A stretch of DNA of 52,927 bases, from NCBI GenBank assembly GCA_947470805.1, contig CANIVU010000057.1, positions 1 to 52,927 on the forward strand, in the 5' to 3' direction. Shown here in pieces: positions 1 through 6,767 of the stretch; position 1 is the first letter of the stretch, and each line of letters starts with the position of its first letter. This DNA is from Acidobacteriota bacterium. GTDB lineage: Bacteria; Acidobacteriota; Terriglobia; Bryobacterales; Bryobacteraceae. A program made the position numbers and the translations under genes. The notes beneath the pieces are model-generated. The model was not told where the DNA came from and did no database searches. It saw only the letters and a list, made by a program, of their open reading frames with translations.

Positions 1-611
1 GCGGGGCGGCAGGTGGCGGCGTAGTCGAGGGAGGGGAGTTTGGGAGGGTCCTGGGGGAAGAGGCGTTCCTGGACGGTGCGGGCGATTTCGAGTTCGCGGA
101 GGACGAGGCGGGCGGCTTCGGCTTCGGCGCGGAGCCATTGGGATTCGAGCGCCGAGGCGGAGTAGGCGGCGGCGAGGCCGAGGAGATCGACGTCCTCCTG
201 CGAGAAGCCACCGGGTTTGTTCAAGGCCTGGAGTGCGCCGATGACCTTGCCATCGGAGCCGTGGAGGGGCATGGCGAGGACGGACTTGGTTTCGTAGCCG
301 CCTTTGGAGTCGATCTTGAGGAAGCGGGCGTCCTGGGAGGTGTCGTTGACGACGATCGTCTCATTGCCGTCGATACAGGCGCCGGCGAGGCCCTGGCCGA
401 GGGGGATACGAATCTCAGGCATGCCGTGGGCTACTTTGGTCCACAGTTGCTGATTCTTGTCGTCGATGAGCCAGATGCTGCAGCGGTCGGCGCCGACGAG
501 GTCTCGGGCCATGTCGGCATTGAGGCGGAGGACGGCGTCGGTTTCGCGCGCCTCGCCGATGCGGGTGGCGTACGCAAAAATAACCCGCGAAATCTGTTCG
601 TCGCGCTGCAT
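1..611 (-). CDS. GAF domain - SpoIIE/RsbU-type protein phosphatase, C-terminal part beyond window
   Basis: Partial gene whose 3' end lies beyond the left edge. The readable N-terminal ~200 residues form a GAF domain (about residues 25-150, with GADRCSIWLID, IPLGQGLAG and SVLAMPLHGSDGKVIGALQ). They run into the linker ELEIARTVQERLFPQ and the start of a PP2C-like SpoIIE domain (LDYAATCRPA). Proteins of this layout dephosphorylate anti-sigma-factor antagonists or act in partner-switch signalling; the ligand of the GAF domain cannot be told from sequence. I chose the ATG at 611 because AAGGAA lies a few bases upstream. An in-frame GTG at 641 is the alternative but has no evident ribosome binding site. 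The domain call is firm; the partner proteins are not in the window. Confidence 0.85.
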   Translation of the reverse strand, partial: MQRDEQISRVIFAYATRIGEARETDAVLRLNADMARDLVGADRCSIWLIDDKNQQLWTKVAHGMPEIRIPLGQGLAGACIDGNETIVVNDTSQDARFLKIDSKGGYETKSVLAMPLHGSDGKVIGALQALNKPGGFSQEDVDLLGLAAAYSASALESQWLRAEAEAARLVLRELEIARTVQERLFPQDPPKLPSLDYAATCRP

Positions 612-753
612 GAGTTCCTTGATTTTAGCTGATCCGTTCACATTGTAGACGTTTCCGGATGTAACGAACCTTTGCGGCGAACGATCAGAATCGAGTAAGC
701 TCACACAGATAGCCTGTTTGTTCGATTCAACACGAGGACAAGGGACCGACTTG

Positions 754-1587
754 ATGAACAACCCGTTCCGGATGGAACTCAATTTCTGGGGAGTGCGAGG
801 CTCCATCCCTACTCCGGCTCCGGAAAACCTGGGGTATGGGGGCAACACAACCTGCCTTGAATTGCGACTGGCTGACGGTTCCATCGTTGTCATCGACGGC
901 GGTACGGGCGCCCGGAAACTGGGGCTCTCTTTGTTGCAACGGTTCCCTGGACAGAGTTTGGACGTTTCGTTCCTGATGACCCATTTTCATTGGGATCACA
1001 TTCAGGGCATTCCGTTTTTCGCGCCGCTGTACAGCCCGGCTAATCACGTCACCTTCCATTCGAGCAAGCCGCCCGAAGAGACGGCGGACATTTTGGAAGG
1101 GCAGATGACAAACCCGTACTTCCCTGTGCGGTTCGATCTGCTGGCGGCCAAACGCGAGTTTGTGCAGATTTCCGATCATCCGTTGGAAGACAACCGTTTG
1201 AGCGTGCATGCGTTCCCGTTGAACCATCCGCAGGGCGCCTCCGGTTTCCGGTTGGAGAGCCAGGGCGCGGTGGTGGTTCATGCCTGCGACCACGAGCACG
1301 GTGACCCCACGCTCGACCGTGTGCTGCGGGAAAACGCCGAGGGCGCCGACATTCTGGTCTACGACGCGCAGTTCACGCCGGAAGAGTACGAATCCAAGCG
1401 CGGCTGGGGGCACAGCACCTGGCTGGAGGCGATCCACGTCGCCCGCGATGCGAAGGTGAAGCAGCTTGTACTGGCGCACCACGACCCGTCGCACTCCGAC
1501 GAGTTCCTGCGCAACGTACTGGTGCAGGCTCGGGAGAAATTCGAAAACGTCGTGATCGCGCAGGAAGGCCTGGCGATTCCGCTATAG
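754..1587 (+). CDS. MBL-fold metallo-hydrolase
   Basis: 277-residue metallo-beta-lactamase-fold hydrolase. The metal-binding signature HFHWDH is at residues 77-82, followed by a later D/H cluster (HACDHEHGD) and LAHHDPSHSDE near the C-terminus. The start FWGVRGSIPTP and GYGGNTTCLEL are typical of the PhnP / class II phosphodiesterase-like MBL group, so a phosphodiester or cyclic nucleotide substrate is possible but unproven. The ATG at 754 is preferred because AAGGGA precedes it by 8 bases; the reading frame is open from 718 and another ATG exists at 772. It converges with the adenylate cyclase gene, and the two stop codons form the palindrome CTATAG (1582-1587). A cyclic-nucleotide phosphodiesterase facing a cyclase gene would make sense, but that link is inference. 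Confidence 0.85.
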   Translation: MNNPFRMELNFWGVRGSIPTPAPENLGYGGNTTCLELRLADGSIVVIDGGTGARKLGLSLLQRFPGQSLDVSFLMTHFHWDHIQGIPFFAPLYSPANHVTFHSSKPPEETADILEGQMTNPYFPVRFDLLAAKREFVQISDHPLEDNRLSVHAFPLNHPQGASGFRLESQGAVVVHACDHEHGDPTLDRVLRENAEGADILVYDAQFTPEEYESKRGWGHSTWLEAIHVARDAKVKQLVLAHHDPSHSDEFLRNVLVQAREKFENVVIAQEGLAIPL

Positions 1588-4500
1588 GGCTTCGGGCGGC
1601 CGTTCAAAGACCGTGCCGAAGCGGGCCGTCTGGCTGCCCACGGGCTGCACGGCGAGGCCGTTGGCGAAGTACATGGCGAGGTCACGGCCGTCCTTGGTGC
1701 GAATGGGGCCGCGGGCTTCACAGGCGATGACCTCTTTGACGCGGGCGTAGGTGGCGGCGGAGATGTTGACGCGGTTGGGCACGCCGCTGGACTCCATGCG
1801 CGAGGCCAGATTGACGGTGTCGCCCCAGATGTCGAAAGCGAATTTCTTGACGCCGACGACGCCGGCGACGACGGGGCCGGAGTGGAGCCCGATCCGAAGT
1901 TTCCACGGCATGCCACCTTCGGCGGCGCTCATTTCCATGGCGCAGGCGAGGATCTCCATGGCTGCCAGGACGGCATTGACGGCGTGGGCCTCGCTCTCCT
2001 CCGGCAGGCCGGCGACGAACATGTAGGCGTCGCCGATGGTCTTCAGTTTTTCCAGGCCGTAGCGGGCGACGATCTTGTCGAATTCGGTGAAGTAGCGGTG
2101 GAGATGGGCAACCAACTCCTTGGCGGGGAGTTTTTCGCTGGAGAGGGTGAAGCCGACGAAATCGGTGAAGCAGACGGTGACGTCGTCGAAGTGATGGGGG
2201 GTGACCTCACCGGTGGAGCGGAGTTCTTCCGCGATGGGGGCGGGGAGGATGTTCAGCAGCAGCGCTTCGGTGCGTTGTTCCTGGGCGCGGATCTGGGCGG
2301 TGCGTTCGTCGACGAGGGCTTCCAGTTGCTGGTTGCTTTCGCGGAGCTTGCGGAGGCGCCATTGGAGGAGTTGCCAGATGACGGCGGCGGCGGCCAGGAC
2401 GTAGAGCATGTAGGCCCACCAGGCGCGATACCAGGGGGCGAGGATGCGGAAGAAGATGGACGCTTCGGGCGTCATCTGGCCGTAGGGATTGCGGGCGCGG
2501 ACGCGGAGTTGATAGTTGCCCTCCCAGAGGTTGTTGAGATCCTTCCAGGTTTCATTGGTCCAGCCGGACCAGCGGCCGCCGGCGGTGTCGATGGAGACTT
2601 GATACTCGACGCGTTCGGGGGCGTCGAAGAAGGGCGCGGCGAACTCGACGCGGAGGTCGTTTTCGCCTTGTGGAAGTTCCAGGTTGCCGACAGGTTTGCC
2701 GAAGCCGCCGAACATAGTGTGGCGAGTTTCGGCGGCCTGGAGGCGGCGGATGTGGATGCGGAAGGGGTCGATGTCGGTGTTGGGCAGGGGTTCACGGCGG
2801 ACGAGGCGGCCGTCGGGACCGGAGGCCCAGACGACGCCATCGCGATCTGCCTGGAGCGCCCAGATTTCGTCGAGCCCTGCGCCGAGGAAGGGCATGGGGC
2901 GCCAGTTTTTGGCGATATCGGTGACGCCGTGATAGCCGGCGCCGCTTACCCAGACATTACGCTGGCCGTCTTCGCGCATGAGCAGGACGCCGTGGGAGCC
3001 ATCGGCGAAGAGGCCGCCGATGGTATCGTCGGGCACGAACTTCCGATCCGGACCGGAGAAGCGGACCAGCCCCTTTTCCGTGGCGAAGCGGAGTTGGCCG
3101 CGGATGCGGAAGAGGTTTTTCCATCCGGGAGGGAGGCCGTCGGTTTCGGAGAATGATTCGACGGCGGCGGGCTCCTTGTCGAAATTGGCGCGGAGGATAC
3201 CGCTGCGGGTGGTGAACCAGACGCGGCCGTCGTCGTCTTCGGCGACGGTGCGGAACTCCTGGCCTTCGCCGGCTACCTCTCCGGTCTTCTTCCATTCGGT
3301 GCCTTCGCGGCGGAAACGAATGCCGCCGGTGCGGGAGGCGACGTAGAGCACGCCGTCGTTGCGGGGCGAGAAGGAGACGTCGTAGGCCACTTCGAGTTTG
3401 GCCTCCAGCTTCACCTTGTCGGCGGGCATGGAGTAGACGCCGTTTTGTGTGCCGATCCAGAGTTCACCGGGCCGGACGACGAGGGCGAAGACCGTTTCCT
3501 TGATGCCGTCGACGGCTTCAAATTCGGGCAGGCCGGCGGCCTTGGCGGGCTTCAGGCGGAAGAGGCCGCTGGTGGTGCCGGCGTAGATGGTGTCCTTCCA
3601 GCGGGCCAGTGTCATGAGCGTGCCGCGGAGGCCGCTCTGTTCGTCGAAGGCGGTGAGGTGGAGTTGGAAACGGGCGAGGCCGTTGCTGGTGGTGAGCCAG
3701 ACGCCGTTCTGGCGGTCGACGGCGGCGGAGGTGATGTACTCGCTGGGCAGGCCGTTGTCCTTGGTGATGGTGCGGAGGACTTTGCCTTCGGTGTTGGTGA
3801 GCATCAGACCGCCGCGGAGGGTGCCGAGGGCGAGCAGATCCTTGTTCAACTGATGGAGCGTGTAGAGCGAGGCATCTTTGAGGGCTGCGTCGGCGGCGAA
3901 GGGGAACGGGTCGATGCCGGAGGCGGACATCCGGAAGCAGCCTTTATTGGTGGCGAGGATGTTGTCGGCACCGTGACGGAAGACGCCACGCAAGTCGCTC
4001 TTGTCGAGCTTGTCGCCGCCGGGAACGAGTTCGAGTTGCTCGTTCCGCAGCCGGTGCAGGCCGATCTCGGTGATATGCACATGGAGAACACCGTCGATCA
4101 GATAGGCGCGGCGAAACCGTTTGGAGGACTTCCATGTTTTCATCTCCCCCTTGGCACGCCAGCGCATGAGGCTTCCGGTGGAGCTGAAATAGACGCCATC
4201 GGCAGTGGCGGCGATACTCCAGACGTCGCCGAACTTCCGGTCGTCCACAGGCAGTTTTTCGAGCAAGGAGACGAACTGGGCGTTGCCTTGCGCGTCGGGC
4301 GCGAGGTAGCCGAGTTCGCCTTGGCCACCGACAAAAACGGTGCCTTTGTCGTCCATCGCGAGGGAACGCACGGTGCTGGCGTTGGGCAGGGAGATGCGGC
4401 GCCACTGCACGCCGTCGAACTCGACGAGGCCTTCGGTGTTGCCGAAGTACATGATGCCGCGGGGATCCTGCAGGACCGCCCAGTTCTGGGGTGATGCGCC

Positions 4501-4662
4501 GTATACCTTGGGAGCGTATTTTTCCAGCAGGAACTGGCCGGTTTCGGGGTGCAGTTCGCGGGCGGAGGTTGGGGTGAGACCGCAGGAGAGCAACACCGCG
4601 ACGGACAGAATCCGTCTGGTGAACAATGGGAAATGGATCACCCGGAAACCGCGGTCGGGCAA
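1582..4662 (-). CDS. Propeller-sensor membrane adenylate cyclase (class III)
   Basis: 1026-residue membrane receptor-cyclase. Order of parts: signal peptide (residues 1-35), a long periplasmic two-component-regulator-type beta-propeller (about 45-640), a Y_Y_Y immunoglobulin-like domain (about 660-727), one transmembrane helix (about 740-765), a coiled coil, and a class III cyclase domain (about 820-990). Both metal aspartates are visible (CFTDFVGFT, KTIGDAYMF). The Lys of LKTIGDAY and the Asp of FDIWGDTVNLASRM predict ATP rather than GTP as substrate, and the transition-state Asn/Arg are present (VNLASRM). The propeller plus Y_Y_Y sensor is normally seen in hybrid histidine kinases that sense extracellular glycans; here the output is cAMP. 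The domain assignment is secure and the ligand unknown. Confidence 0.9.
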   Translation of the reverse strand: MPDRGFRVIHFPLFTRRILSVAVLLSCGLTPTSARELHPETGQFLLEKYAPKVYGASPQNWAVLQDPRGIMYFGNTEGLVEFDGVQWRRISLPNASTVRSLAMDDKGTVFVGGQGELGYLAPDAQGNAQFVSLLEKLPVDDRKFGDVWSIAATADGVYFSSTGSLMRWRAKGEMKTWKSSKRFRRAYLIDGVLHVHITEIGLHRLRNEQLELVPGGDKLDKSDLRGVFRHGADNILATNKGCFRMSASGIDPFPFAADAALKDASLYTLHQLNKDLLALGTLRGGLMLTNTEGKVLRTITKDNGLPSEYITSAAVDRQNGVWLTTSNGLARFQLHLTAFDEQSGLRGTLMTLARWKDTIYAGTTSGLFRLKPAKAAGLPEFEAVDGIKETVFALVVRPGELWIGTQNGVYSMPADKVKLEAKLEVAYDVSFSPRNDGVLYVASRTGGIRFRREGTEWKKTGEVAGEGQEFRTVAEDDDGRVWFTTRSGILRANFDKEPAAVESFSETDGLPPGWKNLFRIRGQLRFATEKGLVRFSGPDRKFVPDDTIGGLFADGSHGVLLMREDGQRNVWVSGAGYHGVTDIAKNWRPMPFLGAGLDEIWALQADRDGVVWASGPDGRLVRREPLPNTDIDPFRIHIRRLQAAETRHTMFGGFGKPVGNLELPQGENDLRVEFAAPFFDAPERVEYQVSIDTAGGRWSGWTNETWKDLNNLWEGNYQLRVRARNPYGQMTPEASIFFRILAPWYRAWWAYMLYVLAAAAVIWQLLQWRLRKLRESNQQLEALVDERTAQIRAQEQRTEALLLNILPAPIAEELRSTGEVTPHHFDDVTVCFTDFVGFTLSSEKLPAKELVAHLHRYFTEFDKIVARYGLEKLKTIGDAYMFVAGLPEESEAHAVNAVLAAMEILACAMEMSAAEGGMPWKLRIGLHSGPVVAGVVGVKKFAFDIWGDTVNLASRMESSGVPNRVNISAATYARVKEVIACEARGPIRTKDGRDLAMYFANGLAVQPVGSQTARFGTVFERPPEAL

Positions 4663-4756
4663 AGAAAGCGCTCCTCGTGCAGATAAGCTCCGCGCTCAAC
4701 TGCGTCGCGGGTCCTCAATCTGTCAGTATGAGGCGTAAACAGGTGCCGCGCAACGG

Positions 4757-5494
4757 TTAGCGGCGGCGCAACCGATGGAACGCCATGCCGGCGAGGGCGA
4801 GGGCGGCGGGAATGAAGGTACCGGGTTCCGGAACGGTGGTCTGGCTTTGCGCGACAATCCCCTCGAGGCCGGTGACTTCGCCGGGGAGCAGATCGATCGC
4901 CATGCGGGTGAAGACGTAGCGGGCGGGTACGGCGAAGGTGACGCTGGCCGAAAGCTGCGTCAGCGGGCTGACCTGCAGGAAGTACGGGTTCGCCGCGTTT
5001 AGGCACTCGAACGAATTCGAGACGTAATTTGTGGGGCCGACGCCGGCGATGGAGCCTGGCGTCGGGAACTGCGAAAAGGGCTGATCGGCGCAAGACCAAC
5101 GGGAGACGTAGATGGGGCCGGTGGGCGGGTCGAGCGAGAGGTCGTCGCCGGCGACGATCGGCGGCGGGTCGATGACGTAGGAGACGAGATACTGTTCGGC
5201 CTGGCCAGGGAGCACCGCATGGTTGAACGTAGACGGCAGGATGCCATTGAAAAGCAGGGTGTTTTGAGAGGGATCCGGGGTGACGTAGATATCGTTGGCA
5301 GTGACCGAGCCGAAGGAGGAGAGCTTGGAGAAATCGAAACTGAAGAAGTTCAGGACACCCGACGTGCAGGCGTTCAACTCGCCGTAGTTCGTCTTGTAAT
5401 AGCTCAAAGTCTCCGGGATGCAGGGGGCGGCAACGGCGTTCGCAGCGGACGCGAGTACAAACAAACTAAAGAGAATAGACTTCGTATGTTTCAT
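4757..5494 (-). CDS. PEP-CTERM sorting domain protein
   Basis: 245-residue secreted protein of unknown function. It has an N-terminal signal peptide (cleavage after about residue 22, AAPC) and a C-terminal PEP-CTERM tag: VPEPGTF, a hydrophobic helix AALALAGMAF, and the basic end HRLRRR. Such tags direct proteins to exosortase for export or surface anchoring; no exosortase or EPS locus is in this window. The middle contains four or more Cys residues and no recognised enzyme motif. GAGGAATT precedes the ATG at a good distance. Its function beyond sorting cannot be read from the sequence. Confidence 0.85.
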   Translation of the reverse strand: MKHTKSILFSLFVLASAANAVAAPCIPETLSYYKTNYGELNACTSGVLNFFSFDFSKLSSFGSVTANDIYVTPDPSQNTLLFNGILPSTFNHAVLPGQAEQYLVSYVIDPPPIVAGDDLSLDPPTGPIYVSRWSCADQPFSQFPTPGSIAGVGPTNYVSNSFECLNAANPYFLQVSPLTQLSASVTFAVPARYVFTRMAIDLLPGEVTGLEGIVAQSQTTVPEPGTFIPAALALAGMAFHRLRRR

Positions 5495-5653
5495 CTAGAA
5501 TTCCTCACACTGGACTACCAAAACTCCTGCCACCTCGACGCGGATTCGACTGGGTTGGATTTCCACAGTGTACAATGCTTTGGCCCAGCTTGAGGGTTGT
5601 TTGTCGTACTACACGGTCCTGGAGCAAAGGGACTACCGGTGAACCGGAGTGAT

Positions 5654-6499
5654 CTACAGCTCCAGTTTTTTCAAGTAGGCGATGCTTTGCTTCAGGCTGG
5701 CCATCGGGTCGCCCGGCGTCTGGTCCTGCTCCACAAAGAAGTGCTTGGTGCCGTTGGCTTCGGCGGTGCGAAGAATTTTCGGCAATTCGAGGATGCCGGA
5801 GCCGGCTTCCTTGAAGGCCTCCTTCGGTACCTTTTCGTTGTAGCGGACGGTGATGTTGGGCGCGAGGTCCTTCACGTGCATCAACGGGATACGGCCCTTG
5901 TACTTCTTCAACACTTCGATCGGATCGGTGCCGCCGACGGCGGCCCACATGATGTCAAATTCCAAGCCGACCAAGGCCGGATCGGTGGACTCCATCAGGA
6001 CGTCCAGCAGGTTGCCCTTGCCGCCCTTCACCGGCTCGAATTCGAACGCGTGGTTGTGGTAGCAGAGCTGCGTGCCGGCGGCTTTGCACTTGGCGCCGGC
6101 TTTGTTCAGCGTGTCGGCCAGTTTCTTGATCATGTCCACGCCGCCGCGGTCGGCCGGGGCGATGTAGGGGCAGACGACGTATTTAAAGCCTTTGGCTTTG
6201 GCGTCGTCGAGCGCGGCACCGAGTTTGTCCTGTTGCACGGTGAACAGCTGTGTGTCGATGTGCAGGCTGACCGGTTTCAGCTTTGACGCTTTGAGGGCGT
6301 CCCAGATCTTGGGCAGGTTGCCACGCACCGCTTCCACTTCGTCGTAGCCGGCGCCGTCGAGTTGATCGAAGATGGCCTTGGGATTGGCGTCGATCACGCT
6401 GCGGAGCGTATAGAGCTGGCAGCCGATTTTCTTCAGCTTCTTGGCCTGGAGGCTAAGCGATCCGGCGGCGAGGGCGGCGAGCAGTTGGCGTCGATTCAT
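5654..6499 (-). CDS. Secreted sugar phosphate isomerase/epimerase-like TIM barrel protein
   Basis: 281 residues of the xylose-isomerase-like TIM barrel (AP endonuclease 2) family. Landmarks are KKIGCQLYTLRS, YDEVEAVRG, LCYHNHAFEF and VGLEFDIMWAAVGG, with metal-ligand type Glu/His/Asp residues, and a closing HFFVEQDQTPGDP. The start MNRRQLLAALAAGSLSLQA is a short twin-arginine-like signal, so the protein is probably exported, as is usual for the large paralogous groups of these proteins in Acidobacteria and Planctomycetes. The substrate is unknown, probably a sugar or inositol derivative. Single-gene unit with no obvious partners. Confidence 0.8.
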   Translation of the reverse strand: MNRRQLLAALAAGSLSLQAKKLKKIGCQLYTLRSVIDANPKAIFDQLDGAGYDEVEAVRGNLPKIWDALKASKLKPVSLHIDTQLFTVQQDKLGAALDDAKAKGFKYVVCPYIAPADRGGVDMIKKLADTLNKAGAKCKAAGTQLCYHNHAFEFEPVKGGKGNLLDVLMESTDPALVGLEFDIMWAAVGGTDPIEVLKKYKGRIPLMHVKDLAPNITVRYNEKVPKEAFKEAGSGILELPKILRTAEANGTKHFFVEQDQTPGDPMASLKQSIAYLKKLEL

Positions 6500-6633
6500 G
6501 GCGTTTCGACTTCCATCATATCTGCTTCAGAAAAATGTTTGTGACGGTGAGAACAATCCCGGGTTGGCTGCGCCCGTACTTGCAGAGGCGGTTAGAAACG
6601 CACTCGGTAAACCAACGGAAAGGAGATACGGCA

Positions 6634-6702
6634 ATGAAAGTCAAAACGAATGTGAAGGCTGGTCGCGTCCGCAAGCAGGGCGGCGAACAACAGGGCTACT
6701 AA
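6634..6702 (+). CDS. 22-residue basic peptide, possible modified-peptide or leader precursor
   Basis: Very short ORF with one of the best ribosome binding sites in the window: AAAGGAGA, nine bases before ATG. The product starts MKVKTNVKAG, continues with a basic, Gln/Gly-rich stretch (RVRKQGGEQQ) and ends GY. A perfect 12-bp inverted repeat follows 24 bases after the stop. The compact unit of promoter space, Shine-Dalgarno, ORF and hairpin argues for a real expressed peptide. The N-terminal pattern K-V-K-T-x-V-K-A-G resembles short hypothetical peptides I recall from acidobacterial and cyanobacterial genomes, but I could not check this. Function unknown; no modification enzyme is adjacent. 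Confidence 0.55.
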   Translation: MKVKTNVKAGRVRKQGGEQQGY

Positions 6703-6726
6703 TATGTCGCCTGAGACTCGACGCTG

Positions 6727-6764
6727 GAAACGCGCGTGCCGATTCCCCCGGTCACGCGCGTTTC
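6727..6764. terminator. Perfect 12-bp inverted repeat, likely bidirectional terminator
   Basis: GAAACGCGCGTG (6727-6738) and CACGCGCGTTTC (6753-6764) pair without mismatch around a 14-base loop. The hairpin lies between the end of the small peptide gene and the end of the protein kinase gene, which converge here, so it can stop transcription from both sides. There is no long T-run. Confidence 0.6.
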
Positions 6765-6767
6765 GCA

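Noticed and set aside
1882-3156. Long plus-strand frames inside the cyclase gene
   Set aside because: Shadows of the high-GC minus-strand gene: Gly/Ala/Glu-rich text without motifs.
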